DNA of 64,000 bases from Methylophilus methylotrophus DSM 46235 = ATCC 53528 (GCF_000378225.1 NZ_KB905141.1:635326-699325), one strand, 5' to 3'. Shown: positions 25,924-35,282, counted from the first letter of the stretch. Program-made: numbers and translations. Notes: a model not told the origin generated them from the sequence alone.

Positions 25924-26757
25924 CTATGGTTGGGGCGCGCCCACAATATGCATCACGCGATCTACATCCACATGCAACAACTGTGAAATGTCTTTGTAAT
26001 CGTCTGGCAAGGCAGCATTGTCCCAGCCATCGGCTGAATGCCTGGCTAAATTCACCGCCAACTGTACATTACGCACTCGGGGTAAATGTGCGCGCTGTTC
26101 ATCCATCAAATCTGTTAGCAAAGATGGCAGGTTAAAGACCTGCACCAGCTCCGCCTGCAACTCCACCACCCTAAAACCAAGCACCTCTTGCTGCACAACA
26201 CGGCTACGCAAGGTTTTATCAGCCGCCTGGCGTTTTCTGATCTCACCCATGGCTTCCGGATTAAAAATCCACATCAGCATTTCGGCAAAATCGTATAGCG
26301 AAGCGGCCACGCGCAGTTCTTCTGCGTGCAAGTCCATTAGGTGAGAGGCAAAATCGGCAGCAAAATACCCGGAGCGGTGTGCGCGTATCATCAGTTTGAG
26401 CAAATCCACTAATGCCGCGACATGTTCGTTTAATACATCTTCTACATGCGGCACAGTCGGAATCTGGTCAAAAAAGGTACTGTTGCCCATCATGATAATG
26501 GCCTGTTCAACCTGCACCAGATCTTGTAACTGATGGCGGCTTCGATGATTATTGGCGTACGTCAGCACCTTGAACATCATGAGTGGGTCATTAATCACCA
26601 CGCGGGTTATGTCGCGGGCACCCATTTCATCCTCGCGCTCGCGCAATGCTGCGAGTTCCCTGGCTGTCTGCCGCAATACCGGGATGTCAGCCTGTTTAAA
26701 AAAGGCGACCCAATCATTGACTGTCCGGTTTTCTCTTGCTTCGGTGAGTGTCACCAT
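25924..26757 (-). CDS. HDOD-domain protein
   Basis: 277 aa from ATG 26757 with SD GGAG; the longer ATG at 26832 is not supported by an SD. The HDOD region occupies most of the protein, e.g. DITRVVINDPLMMFKVLTYAN, VEQAIIMMGNSTFFDQIP and LLKLMIRAHRSGYFAADFA. HDOD domains are HD-like signalling modules usually without catalytic metal residues; no complete HD dyad is visible. Likely a regulatory protein, with partners unknown. Convergent with the TPR gene (8 bp apart) and divergent from map. Confidence 0.85.
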   Translation of the reverse strand: MVTLTEARENRTVNDWVAFFKQADIPVLRQTARELAALREREDEMGARDITRVVINDPLMMFKVLTYANNHRSRHQLQDLVQVEQAIIMMGNSTFFDQIPTVPHVEDVLNEHVAALVDLLKLMIRAHRSGYFAADFASHLMDLHAEELRVAASLYDFAEMLMWIFNPEAMGEIRKRQAADKTLRSRVVQQEVLGFRVVELQAELVQVFNLPSLLTDLMDEQRAHLPRVRNVQLAVNLARHSADGWDNAALPDDYKDISQLLHVDVDRVMHIVGAPQP

Positions 26758-26989
26758 GTGTACGCTCCAGCTTGATTCATGCGCCCGAGTATAAAACACT
26801 GCAGCGCAAGGCGATGCTGTAATCAATCGCACAATTCACTGCCAGTTTGTTCTCTGACTTATCAGTTTAACGGCGCAAAAGCGCTTTTTCTTTAGTCATC
26901 TCTGATAAATGCCTATGTTAGAATGACATTTTAGTTATTGATTCCCAAGCTGGCCGCTCAAAAGCTGGCTTTTGAAGATCATCAGGCAT

Positions 26990-27784
26990 ATGGCAATTAC
27001 TCTGCACACTCCCGAAGAAATTGAAAAAATGCGCGTCGCTGGCCGGTTGGCCGCTGAGGTACTGGATTACATCACCCCCTTTGTGGTTGCGGGTGTCACC
27101 ACCAACAGGCTGGACCAGTTGTGCCATGATTATATTGTCAATGAGCAGCAGGCGATTCCGGCACCGTTGAACTATGCGCCTGATGGCCATACACCGTATC
27201 CCAAATCCATCTGCACCTCTATCAACCAGCAGATTTGCCATGGCGTGCCCAGCGAAAAAGAGCTCAAGAACGGTGACATCGTCAATATAGATATCACTGT
27301 GATTAAAAATGGCTACCATGGCGACACTTCACGTATGTTTATGGTGGGTAGCGTCACGCCGCAGGCAAAACGCTTGTGTGACCTGACCTACCAGGCCATG
27401 TGGCGCGGGATCGAAAAAGTCAAACCAGGCAATACCTTGGGTGATATTGGCTATGCTATTCAATCGTTTGCAGAAAAAAATGGTTATAGCATCGTGCGCG
27501 AATTCTGCGGGCATGGCATAGGCAAAAAATTCCATTGCGAACCCCAGGTTTTACATTATGGCAAACCCGGTGCAGGCGTCACGCTCAAGCCAGGCATGAT
27601 TTTTACCATAGAGCCCATGATCAACGCCGGGCGTCGTGACATCAAATTCATGTCGGATGGCTGGACGGTCGTCACAAAAGATCGCAGCCTCTCCGCCCAA
27701 TGGGAACACACGGTACTGGTGACGGAAGATGGTTTTGAGATCATGACGGTCTCTGCCGGCACACCGCCACGTCCAGACCTATAA
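26990..27784 (+). CDS. map: Methionine aminopeptidase, type I
   Basis: 264 aa from ATG 26990 (MAITLHTPEEIEKMR); six extra codons in the longer frame are rejected. It removes the N-terminal methionine of nascent proteins. Metal ligands of the pita-bread fold are in view: VNIDITVIKNGYHGDTSRMF (Asp, Asp), FCGHGIGKKFHCEP (His), IFTIEPMI (Glu) and WEHTVLVTEDG (Glu). Adjacent to glnD, as in E. coli (map-glnD). Unlike E. coli, the divergent neighbour is an HDOD gene, not rpsB. Confidence 0.97.
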   Translation: MAITLHTPEEIEKMRVAGRLAAEVLDYITPFVVAGVTTNRLDQLCHDYIVNEQQAIPAPLNYAPDGHTPYPKSICTSINQQICHGVPSEKELKNGDIVNIDITVIKNGYHGDTSRMFMVGSVTPQAKRLCDLTYQAMWRGIEKVKPGNTLGDIGYAIQSFAEKNGYSIVREFCGHGIGKKFHCEPQVLHYGKPGAGVTLKPGMIFTIEPMINAGRRDIKFMSDGWTVVTKDRSLSAQWEHTVLVTEDGFEIMTVSAGTPPRPDL

Positions 27785-27798
27785 GTGACCGTAGCTAC

Positions 27799-30375
27799 AT
27801 GACGGTGATTGCCAAAGAACAGCTCAAGCACTGGCGCGAGTCGTTACAACTGGCTCGCCAGCAGATTGCCGATGCTTACCTGGCCACTCCGCAAGCAAAA
27901 ACATTGTTGCGGCAACACACCCGTTTACTCGACCAGCTATTAAGGGATATCTGGCGCGCTTACGCCCTGCCAGGCACCGTCAGCCTGCTTGCCGTGGGCG
28001 GTTATGGACGCGGCGATATGTTCCCGCATTCGGATATCGACTTGCTGATTCTGATGCCACAGCACAGTAGCCAGCAGTTGCAAACCGATGTCGAATCGCT
28101 GGTTGGCACTTTGTGGGATATTGGCCTCAATATTGGCCACAGTGTGCGAACCTTGCAGGAATGCCTGGATGAGGCCAAACTCGATGTGACCATCATGACC
28201 AACCTGCTGGAAGCACGCTGGCTGACCGGTGACAAATCAAGTTTCAAAACACTGGCGCATTCATTACAGACACAGCTAGACAGCGCGCGCTTCTTTGCAG
28301 AAAAACTGCGCGAACAACAAATCCGCCACGCCAAGTTTCACGATACCGCTTATAACCTTGAACCCAATGTCAAGGAAAGTCCAGGTGGCCTGCGTGATCT
28401 ACATATGATTTTATGGATCGCCCAAAGCCAGAATTTAGGCCATGACTGGAATGACCTGGTGCATACTGGCCTGCTGAGCCGCAGCCAGGCGAACCAACTC
28501 AAACGCCATGAACGATTGCTGCAGAACCTGCGCATCCGCCTGCATTTGTTGGCCAAGCGACGTGAAGACCGGCTGGTATTTGATTTCCAGAACGCCCTGG
28601 CCGAACAAATGGGCTATCAAACCACTCCGCAAAAACGTGCCAGCGAACAATTGATGCAAGGATTCTACCGCAGCGCCAAAGCGATCATTATTGAAAACGA
28701 GGTATTGCTTAAACTCCTACACGCACGTGTGAATCCACCCACCGAACCTGCCACCGTCCTGGATGAAAACTTTACCTTATCACAAGGCCTGTTGAGCGCA
28801 CGTAGCCCAGACCTGTTTCAACGCAAACCCGAAACCATCCTGCGCTGCTTCCAACTTTTACAACAACACCCTGAAATCACTGGCTTCAGCGCGCCACTGG
28901 TGCGGGCACTGCAAGCTGCCCAACCATTGATTGATCACAAGTTTAGGCAAAATGCCGCCTATAAGGCACTGTTTCTGCAAATTCTGCAAAGCCGTGAAGG
29001 GGTACACCGCAGCCTGCGCCGCATGAATCGTTATGGCATCCTGGGCCGTTATATCCCGGTGTTCGGCCGCGTCATTGCGCAAATGCAACATGACCTGTTT
29101 CATGTCTATACCGTGGATGAACATACTCTTAACGTATTGCGTAACCTGCGTCGCTTTGCTAAAGCGGATTTGCGCCACGAATTTCCGTTGTGTAGCGAGC
29201 TGTTTAATGCGTTCAACCAGCCACACCTGTTATACCTGGCTGCGATCTTTCATGATATTGCCAAAGGCCGTGGCGGCGACCATTCAACATTAGGCACCCT
29301 GGATGCCAGGCGCTTTTGCCGCAAGCTGGGCTTACCTAAAAACGATACCGAACTGGTGGCGTGGCTGGTTGAAGCGCATTTGAAATTATCGAGTACTGCA
29401 CAAAAAAGTGATCTTTCAGACCCCGATGTGATTGAAGCCTTTGCGCAACTGGTAGGTTCAGAATACCGGCTGACAGCATTGTACTTGCTCACTGTCGCAG
29501 ACATCCGTGGCACCAGCCCCAATGTGTGGAATGCGTGGAAAGCCAAACTGCTGGAAAACCTGTTTCTGCAAACACGGCGCGTATTACAACAATCGCTCAA
29601 TACAGAAGCGCAACTCACTCTGCGCAAACAGGAGGTTTTGCAAAAACTCAGCAGCTTCAACCTTAAAGAGTCTTCGGTACAGCCATTGTGGCAAGCATTT
29701 GGTGCCGGTTATTTTAGCCGGTTTGACAGTGACGAAATCGCCTGGCAGAGCCGTCTGCTGATCCCCCACCAGCGCGCCGAAAAACCAATCGTGCGTGCCC
29801 GGCTCAGCCCCAACGGTGATGGCATTCAGGTCATGATTTATGGCCGGGATAAAAAAGAAATCTTTGCCCGCATCTGCCACTTTTTTGACAGCATGCAGTA
29901 CAACATTGTGCAGGCGAAGATTTTCACGAGCGCGCACGGCTATGCACTGGATAACTTTATTGTCCTCGAACCTGAAACACGGCAGATCAGCTATAACGGC
30001 CTGCTTAAACACATAGAGCAGGGCTTGACCGAGCAACTGTGCAGCGACCAGCCTATTCCGACACCGATACGCGGGCGTGTCAGCCGTCAGGTAAAACATA
30101 TGCCCATCACAACGCAAGTGCACCTGCGCGCGGCACCTGGTCATCCACCACAAGGCAGTACTTTTCAGCAATTGGATGTCGTCGCCAATGACAGGCCTGG
30201 CCTGCTGGCTAGCATGGCGCTGATATTTCTCACACATGGCATCGAACTGCATAATGCCAAAATCAACACGCTGGGCAATCGGGTCGAAGACAGTTTCCTG
30301 ATTTCAGCCTGCGACGGACAGCCCATAGGTGACGCACAAAGTGCCACGCTCACACAAGCCTTAAAAGCGCTTTAA
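27799..30375 (+). CDS. glnD: PII uridylyltransferase / uridylyl-removing enzyme
   Basis: 858 aa, full length. Nucleotidyltransferase domain with GGYGRGDMFPHSDIDLLIL (residues ~66-84, catalytic Asp pair), middle PII-UTase region, HD domain (HDIAKGRGGDHSTLG at ~484, with H-D), and two C-terminal ACT domains (from ~675 and ~785, VVANDRPGLLASMALIF) that sense glutamine. It uridylylates PII under nitrogen limitation and reverses this when glutamine is high. Starts 14 bp after map, so the two form one transcript. Confidence 0.97.
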   Translation: MTVIAKEQLKHWRESLQLARQQIADAYLATPQAKTLLRQHTRLLDQLLRDIWRAYALPGTVSLLAVGGYGRGDMFPHSDIDLLILMPQHSSQQLQTDVESLVGTLWDIGLNIGHSVRTLQECLDEAKLDVTIMTNLLEARWLTGDKSSFKTLAHSLQTQLDSARFFAEKLREQQIRHAKFHDTAYNLEPNVKESPGGLRDLHMILWIAQSQNLGHDWNDLVHTGLLSRSQANQLKRHERLLQNLRIRLHLLAKRREDRLVFDFQNALAEQMGYQTTPQKRASEQLMQGFYRSAKAIIIENEVLLKLLHARVNPPTEPATVLDENFTLSQGLLSARSPDLFQRKPETILRCFQLLQQHPEITGFSAPLVRALQAAQPLIDHKFRQNAAYKALFLQILQSREGVHRSLRRMNRYGILGRYIPVFGRVIAQMQHDLFHVYTVDEHTLNVLRNLRRFAKADLRHEFPLCSELFNAFNQPHLLYLAAIFHDIAKGRGGDHSTLGTLDARRFCRKLGLPKNDTELVAWLVEAHLKLSSTAQKSDLSDPDVIEAFAQLVGSEYRLTALYLLTVADIRGTSPNVWNAWKAKLLENLFLQTRRVLQQSLNTEAQLTLRKQEVLQKLSSFNLKESSVQPLWQAFGAGYFSRFDSDEIAWQSRLLIPHQRAEKPIVRARLSPNGDGIQVMIYGRDKKEIFARICHFFDSMQYNIVQAKIFTSAHGYALDNFIVLEPETRQISYNGLLKHIEQGLTEQLCSDQPIPTPIRGRVSRQVKHMPITTQVHLRAAPGHPPQGSTFQQLDVVANDRPGLLASMALIFLTHGIELHNAKINTLGNRVEDSFLISACDGQPIGDAQSATLTQALKAL

Positions 30376-30387
30376 TTGCTTTTAGTC

Positions 30388-30660
30388 TTATTCAAAATGA
30401 TAGTGTTTGCGTAGTGGTTTTTTGACTTCCCAAACGCAATCCAGGCCTGATGAGAATGTCACCAGATCACCGGCTGAAAAGCTCACTGGCGCGCCGCCCT
30501 TTGGCGTGACGGTGACCTCACCTTCCAGGATATAGGCGATTTCAGTACTGCTATATTGCCAGGGAAAAATGGAAATTTCTTTGGACCAGGTAGGCCATTG
30601 CTTGACCCCGAGTTCATTCAGGCGCTCTGGCGTGGGTTTTTCAACAATAATGGCTGACAT
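30388..30660 (-). CDS. Small cupin protein (Cupin_3 / DUF861 type), copy A
   Basis: 90 aa: a single RmlC-like barrel with YILEGEVTVTPKGG and FSAGDLVTFSSGLDCVWEV, the two cupin motifs, the first ending in Glu-Gly-Glu. SD GGAGAG precedes ATG 30660. A clear paralogue lies at 35283-35558, sharing ERLNELGV / EKLNELGV, YVLEGE / YILEGE and the ending KHY. The function of this family is unknown; some relatives act on ureidoglycolate or sugars. The pair brackets the thiamine-salvage genes. Confidence 0.85.
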   Translation of the reverse strand: MSAIIVEKPTPERLNELGVKQWPTWSKEISIFPWQYSSTEIAYILEGEVTVTPKGGAPVSFSAGDLVTFSSGLDCVWEVKKPLRKHYHFE

Positions 30661-30970
30661 ATCGCTCTCCTCTTTTACAGGTCAAAGCTATTTTAATCGG
30701 CAGGGAGTGACCAATACAACCTTGCAATACGGTGAGCTGACCCCACCGGCGATTGAATGTTAAAAAATGAACCTCGTCCTGCAGATTTCTTCAAGGATAC
30801 GCGGATAAATGAGCGAGCGGGATAAGGTGCAAGGCGCACGGAACGCAGAAACCGAGATAGTACCCGGTGTACAGCGAGGTTTAGAGTACCGCGCAACGCA
30901 GCAATTTGGCCGCGTAGCCACTTATTCTGTGTATTCTCAAGATGATTTAAACAGCCTGATACCTTAAAAT
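30661..30970. other. Gene-free 310-bp stretch containing a MITE-like element
   Basis: Upstream flank of the cupin gene (minus) and of the kinase-like gene (plus). The only organised feature is the inverted-repeat element at 30789-30941. No ORF of note. Confidence 0.5.
30789..30941. repeat. 153-bp MITE-like inverted-repeat element
   Basis: The left end CTTCAAGGATAC and the reverse complement of the right end, CTTGAGAATAC, match. Similarity continues imperfectly inward for about 45-50 bp (GATAAATGAGC against AATAAGTGGC, GGCGCACGG against TTGCGCGG). The centre carries GTACCCGGTGTAC-like symmetry. No coding capacity. Its left half has the base-periodic look of short intergenic repeats in related betaproteobacteria. 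Only one copy is seen here. Confidence 0.55.
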
Positions 30971-31873
30971 ATGAGCCAGACCATGTTTACTTACCCGCAA
31001 CTCACTGCATCCGAACAAGCCGGTTTACCCAAACTGATTGCTCAACCCCTTGCTATTCCGAACAAGTTTGAAGATAGCACCCATCAGCTTTTTTACTGCC
31101 CGACAGACCATGGTGACATGATACTGAAAGTTTGCAATCAGGCGACGCTTGAAGCATCCCCTTTCTGGCTAGGTGCAAACCACTTATTTGCTGCGGATTT
31201 TCCTGACAGCCTGGCCAATATGCATGCAACGCATTATTTTCTAAAGAAAAACGGTACGCTGACTATCCCTGATTTTGTCGCAGCCAGTGCCCGAAGGTTT
31301 GTACTCAGCCATTTTATAGCTGGCAAAGATGCTGAGGCGGAGCAGATCACCGATCAATGGGTAATCCAGTTAGCCGAACATATCGCTACACTGCACCAGT
31401 GTATTAATCGCAAGTGGGGGCCACTCCATGCGCCACAATTCTCAGCAACACAATGGCCTGGTCGTTTACATGAAACGCTCGTTTACCTGGTCAATCAGCA
31501 TGGCATGCTGATGACTGACCCTTTGGTCAGCCAAGTGCTGGCTCATACAAAAAATATCCGTGAAACCGAGTTTGTACCGGTGATGCTGGACCTGCGTTGG
31601 GATCAATTCCGTTGCAGCGAATTGGGCGACTCAGGCAAACATGACCTGGTGTTGATTGATATTGATGCCTTTGTGATTGCCCCACGACCGCTGGATCTGG
31701 TGCTGCTCGAATATGTATTAACCCCGCCGCAATGGGCTTTATTTAAACGGCACTATATGCAAAAGCACGCCTGGCCTGACCTACATGCACAGAAACCGTG
31801 CTACCAGTTACTGCTGTTTTTAATGAACATACTCGGTGAGCGTGACTTGTCCCAATGGATGCAACGCATATAA
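30971..31873 (+). CDS. APH-fold kinase-like protein, possible thiamine kinase
   Basis: 300 aa. No close family recognised, but the layout is that of aminoglycoside-phosphotransferase-fold kinases: an N-terminal lobe with GDMILKVCNQ (candidate ATP lysine), then FVLSHFIAG hinge-like, a catalytic-loop equivalent MLDLRWDQF (in place of HGDLHxxN, Asp kept) and a metal loop LVLIDIDAFVIAPRPLDLVLLEY (read as IDIDAF then PLDLVLLEY). It ends 19 bp from the convergent pnuC-type gene of the thiamine module. E. coli thiamine kinase ThiK has the same fold and a similar size, so trapping imported thiamine is an attractive inference. No clear SD before ATG 30971. Confidence 0.6.
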   Translation: MSQTMFTYPQLTASEQAGLPKLIAQPLAIPNKFEDSTHQLFYCPTDHGDMILKVCNQATLEASPFWLGANHLFAADFPDSLANMHATHYFLKKNGTLTIPDFVAASARRFVLSHFIAGKDAEAEQITDQWVIQLAEHIATLHQCINRKWGPLHAPQFSATQWPGRLHETLVYLVNQHGMLMTDPLVSQVLAHTKNIRETEFVPVMLDLRWDQFRCSELGDSGKHDLVLIDIDAFVIAPRPLDLVLLEYVLTPPQWALFKRHYMQKHAWPDLHAQKPCYQLLLFLMNILGERDLSQWMQRI

Positions 31874-31892
31874 ACCAGCCGGCCCATCCACA

Positions 31893-32504
31893 TCAACTCC
31901 TTTGTTGCCGGTAAAGCTTCACCCAACTGATAAAACCGACAATCGCCAGAATGGTGTTCAACACAAATAAAGCCGCCGTTGCGTAATACCCTGTTTGCAC
32001 ATATAACAACGTGGCCGCACCATCAATTACCGCCCAGTATAGCCAGTTTTCCAACACTTTCCTGGCAATCAACCATGTATTCATCACTGAGAAAACCGTG
32101 GTATATGCATCCAGCACCGGGCTTTGTGATTGGCCGGTTTTTTGCAAATAAGCACTGACAACAGCACTCACGGCAATCCCCACCACAATAAAACCGATAT
32201 GCCAAAGCCACGGCCAGCGGCTAATCTTTAATGTGTCCGTTTGTTTACCATGTTTATGCCAGGCCCAAAAGCCATAAATCGCCATGCCCATGTAATAGAA
32301 ATTCAGCAGCGCCTGCATGGGAAGCTGGTCATGCCAAAACAGCACGGTGTACACCAGCGTACTGAAGAAAGCAAATAGCCAGCACCATTGCGACTCTTCG
32401 GCAGCGAGCAGAATATAGGCCACGCCCATCAAGGCAGCAGCCATTTCCCAGTGGGACATTTGCTGAAATGCGGTGACGATAGAATGGAAATGCTCTTGTG
32501 TCAT
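31893..32504 (-). CDS. pnuT: PnuC/PnuT-family transporter, probable thiamine permease
   Basis: 203 aa with about seven membrane spans rich in Trp and aromatic residues (LLAAEESQWCWLFAFFSTLVY, read to 20; LLNFYYMGMAIYGFWAWHKHG). This is the PnuC fold, which moves nicotinamide riboside or, in the PnuT branch, thiamine by facilitated diffusion, relying on phosphorylation inside the cell. Its position third in a TPP-riboswitch operon behind a TonB receptor and a thiamine-binding protein makes thiamine the likely substrate. Starts 21 bp after the preceding gene. Confidence 0.85.
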   Translation of the reverse strand: MTQEHFHSIVTAFQQMSHWEMAAALMGVAYILLAAEESQWCWLFAFFSTLVYTVLFWHDQLPMQALLNFYYMGMAIYGFWAWHKHGKQTDTLKISRWPWLWHIGFIVVGIAVSAVVSAYLQKTGQSQSPVLDAYTTVFSVMNTWLIARKVLENWLYWAVIDGAATLLYVQTGYYATAALFVLNTILAIVGFISWVKLYRQQRS

Positions 32505-32525
32505 GGCGAGGAAATCGACCTACTT

Positions 32526-32786
32526 TTATACATCGACCACATCGGCTCTATCTGTGCCAATAAACTTCATGACAAATACACTGTGCGGTAACGCATTAAA
32601 TACCGCTTCCATCTCTGTATCGAGACAATCCATCACCTCACGATACTCACCAAACACCTGTGTTGCCAGGCTATTACGTTTTACCACCAGTTTTTTATTG
32701 GCTTCGAGTTTATTGATGAACTCAAGAATGGGTTCTACATAACCTTCGGTTAATGGGTACAAGCTGATGTCTACTGAGATACGCAT
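32526..32786 (-). CDS. Thiamine-binding (YkoF/MTH1187-like) small protein
   Basis: 86 aa from ATG 32786, with SD GGAG five bases upstream; the GTG at 32792 is less likely. The sequence MRISVDISLYPLTEGYVEPI...NSLATQVFGEYREVMDCL matches the ferredoxin-like thiamine-binding fold (PF01910) found with YkoF-type thiamine or HMP uptake genes. Cytoplasmic, with no signal peptide. Between the receptor and the permease in a TPP-controlled unit, a thiamine-handling role fits. Confidence 0.8.
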   Translation of the reverse strand: MRISVDISLYPLTEGYVEPILEFINKLEANKKLVVKRNSLATQVFGEYREVMDCLDTEMEAVFNALPHSVFVMKFIGTDRADVVDV

Positions 32787-32839
32787 ACACACTCCAAAAT
32801 AAAAAATATTAATGCGGGCAATTCAAGTCCCTCGCTTGT

Positions 32840-34897
32840 TTAATAATCGTAAGTAACAGTGATAGCACCGATGCGTGGCTCACCGTATTGCTGATAGCCT
32901 TGATTACCAAATCCTTGATCAAAGAAAAAACCTCGGGTTGCGTAATCCTTATCCAGCAAGTTTCTCACCCAAATACTCAGACGCCAATGTTTGTCATATT
33001 TGTAATCAGCATTCGCATTTACGAGAGCATAAGCACTGGATTTTGAGTTATGGCTGTCGGAGAAATAAAAAGCGTCTTTACCCTCTACATTTGCCCTCAA
33101 GGTCCATGCGGCATTGGCATACCATTCTGCACCCAGGTTATATTGATATGAAGGTGCACTGGCAACGTCGCGTCCCTGCAACTTCACAGCTGCAGGATTG
33201 GGGTTTTGATACTCGTTAAATTTGGCATTTAACAAGCCCAGAGAACCTATCATACGCAACTGGTCAGTAAGAAACCAATCCAGCCCTGCCTCCAGGCCCA
33301 TATGCGTGGCTTGTGCGGCATTGTCATAAAACTCAATAAACGAAGTGCCAACTTGTGTAGAGCTTTTTGTTTGTGCGTCTTTACGCTTTGCGTAAAACAC
33401 AGCCACATTCGTCACAAGAGATCCGTCCAGCCAATGAGATTTAACACCCGCTTCCAGATTCCACATATATTCGGTATTAAATGCCCTCTGACTTGGCTGC
33501 ACCCTATTATCGTTGTTGACACCGCCTGGCTTGTAACCGCGGCTCAGCGAAGTATACAAAAGATGGTCCTGACTGGCCTGATAATTCAGTCCCAACTTAG
33601 TGCCGTACAGCATTTCAGAGATATTTTTAACAAGATTGTCAGAGTCTCTATAGCGGGCTTCAAAATGCTCAGCACGCAAGCCTGTAACCAAAGTGAGCTT
33701 TTCTGTTAAATGGCTGTCTAGTTGACCAAATAAGGCAGTGTTGTCCGTATCAAAGCGGCCATTCAGTAAATTCGGGGTGCCGTAATTGATGTTGGAATCG
33801 AATTTTTCATCCTGGCTAAAATGGTAGAAACCCACTGTCCAATCTGTTGAATCATTGAAAATCCTGCCTGCCTTATCAGACAGGGCACGCACTTCAAATG
33901 AGTAATTATCATGTTTACGCTTATATTGTTCTGTACCGCTGTACCCAATGGCAAGCCCTTTTGACCAGTCGCCATCGAATCCATAAGCAGAATCTGCTTT
34001 CAGAAAAGTTGCTTCAGATTGAATAATCACTGCGTCTGACGCCTGCCAGTTAGCTTTTACCCCAAAGGCATTGGCTCTGAGTGCATCCTCACCAGGCTGA
34101 TCTGCTTTACTGCGGCGACTGTTATCCAAGGTAAATGCATCGTAGCCATTATCAATATTCAAATGCATCAGGGTAAAGTCTAGCGTTAAATCTTCTGTCG
34201 CGAATAACTTAAATTTACTGCGAAAGGTCAACTCATCCTGATTTTGGGTATTGTCACGGCCCAAAGTATCATTTTGCATATAGCCATCAGACTTATGTGA
34301 GTAAATTGAGGCACGCCCCAGCAGACGGTCTTCCACAATGGTGCCACCTACTGCCAGGCCAAGGTTACGGGTGTTATATTCGGCCACGCCGGATTGGGCG
34401 CGTAATTTGAAGTCCCTGGTTGGCTCAGCGCTTTGCATGGTCACCACCCCTGCAATCGCATTAGGGCCAAACTTGGTGCCTTGCGGTCCACGCAAAACCT
34501 CAATCGCATCGATATCAAACAGCGTTGCCGCCCCACCCAATCGACTGAAATCAATGCCGTCAATAATGAGGCCAACTGACGGATTCACAGGATTGTTATA
34601 TTGACTGCGTATACCCATCCCTCGTATTTGCAGAAATCTCCCACGAGAAGCACCGCTAGTGACATTCACGTTAGGCGCGAGATTTAATACTTCTTCAAGG
34701 TGTTGGGCGCCACGTGCTTCAATGGTTTCTTTCTTGATTTCAGTCAGGCTGATTGGGGTTTTCTCTGCCGTGTTTGGACGAAAATCCGCGCTCACCACAA
34801 CCTCAGGCAGCTTCACTGTCTCATCATCTTCCGCGGCCAACACAGGTGTGGTCAGTAGCAGACTAATCAAAGACAGTGGTTTTGTAATCGGTTTCAC
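32840..34897 (-). CDS. TonB-dependent receptor for thiamine (Omr1-like)
   Basis: 685 aa from a GTG at 34897, chosen because AGAAAGGA lies five bases upstream; an ATG at 34903 would have its SD touching the start. Signal peptide ends at VLAAED; a TonB box-like LPEVVVSA follows, then plug (NVTSGASRGRFLQIRGMGI, LRGPQGTKFGPNAIAG) and barrel ending ITVTYDY. It takes a ligand across the outer membrane using TonB energy. The TPP riboswitch upstream and the thiamine genes downstream point to thiamine or a derivative, as reported for omr1-pnuT loci. Confidence 0.9.
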   Translation of the reverse strand: MKPITKPLSLISLLLTTPVLAAEDDETVKLPEVVVSADFRPNTAEKTPISLTEIKKETIEARGAQHLEEVLNLAPNVNVTSGASRGRFLQIRGMGIRSQYNNPVNPSVGLIIDGIDFSRLGGAATLFDIDAIEVLRGPQGTKFGPNAIAGVVTMQSAEPTRDFKLRAQSGVAEYNTRNLGLAVGGTIVEDRLLGRASIYSHKSDGYMQNDTLGRDNTQNQDELTFRSKFKLFATEDLTLDFTLMHLNIDNGYDAFTLDNSRRSKADQPGEDALRANAFGVKANWQASDAVIIQSEATFLKADSAYGFDGDWSKGLAIGYSGTEQYKRKHDNYSFEVRALSDKAGRIFNDSTDWTVGFYHFSQDEKFDSNINYGTPNLLNGRFDTDNTALFGQLDSHLTEKLTLVTGLRAEHFEARYRDSDNLVKNISEMLYGTKLGLNYQASQDHLLYTSLSRGYKPGGVNNDNRVQPSQRAFNTEYMWNLEAGVKSHWLDGSLVTNVAVFYAKRKDAQTKSSTQVGTSFIEFYDNAAQATHMGLEAGLDWFLTDQLRMIGSLGLLNAKFNEYQNPNPAAVKLQGRDVASAPSYQYNLGAEWYANAAWTLRANVEGKDAFYFSDSHNSKSSAYALVNANADYKYDKHWRLSIWVRNLLDKDYATRGFFFDQGFGNQGYQQYGEPRIGAITVTYDY

Positions 34898-35004
34898 GAT
34901 CATCCTTTCTATTAAAATACATAAAAAGGACAGGGAAAGAGTGACAATGATGTGAATAGGCTTGTTGATAGAACAACAAACCAAAACATTTGCGTTGTGG
35001 ATGC

Positions 35005-35095
35005 TCTGCCTGTCCCTACGCCAGCATTATCTGGGTCAGGTTCATTGGGTTTCCCGCTTGCGCGAGATCTCAGGCGTTAGCCACCCCAAGGCGTT
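35005..35095 (-). promoter_or_regulatory. TPP (thi-box) riboswitch
   Basis: On the minus strand the leader reads GGGGTGGC...CGCCTGAGATC...GAACCTGACC...AGATAATGCTGGCG...TAGGGA, the conserved TPP aptamer core in order (CUGAGA loop, ACCUGA, GAUAAUGCNRGCGNAGGGA-type 3' arm). It lies ~105 nt before the TonB receptor start. A -10-like TACAAT is at 35117-35122. The aptamer 3' segment GGACAGG can pair with CCTGTCC at 34928-34934, next to a T-run, a candidate expression platform. Confidence 0.95.
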
Positions 35096-35232
35096 TGATT
35101 TTTCAATCAAGGTGAGATTGTATTTTAATATCAACAAGTTGGCTAGAGTGCATGCTGGGATCCGGTTTAAATTTCGGCACATTGGTATAGTTTAATGACT
35201 TCAGCTTTAACGATCTAAGACTCCCAAAAACA

Positions 35233-35258
35233 AAAAACCCTGCGATGCAGGGTTTTTC
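35233..35258. terminator. Intrinsic terminator after cupin copy B
   Basis: AAAAACCCTGC-gat-GCAGGGTTTTT perfect 11-bp stem with A/T tails on both sides, able to act in either direction; serves the cupin gene on the minus strand. Confidence 0.85.
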
Positions 35259-35282
35259 TTAAACACTTGTGACAAGCAGCAA

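Noticed and set aside
29584-30252. 222-aa ORF antisense to glnD
   Set aside because: Shadow frame of a well-supported gene; no motifs and no SD.
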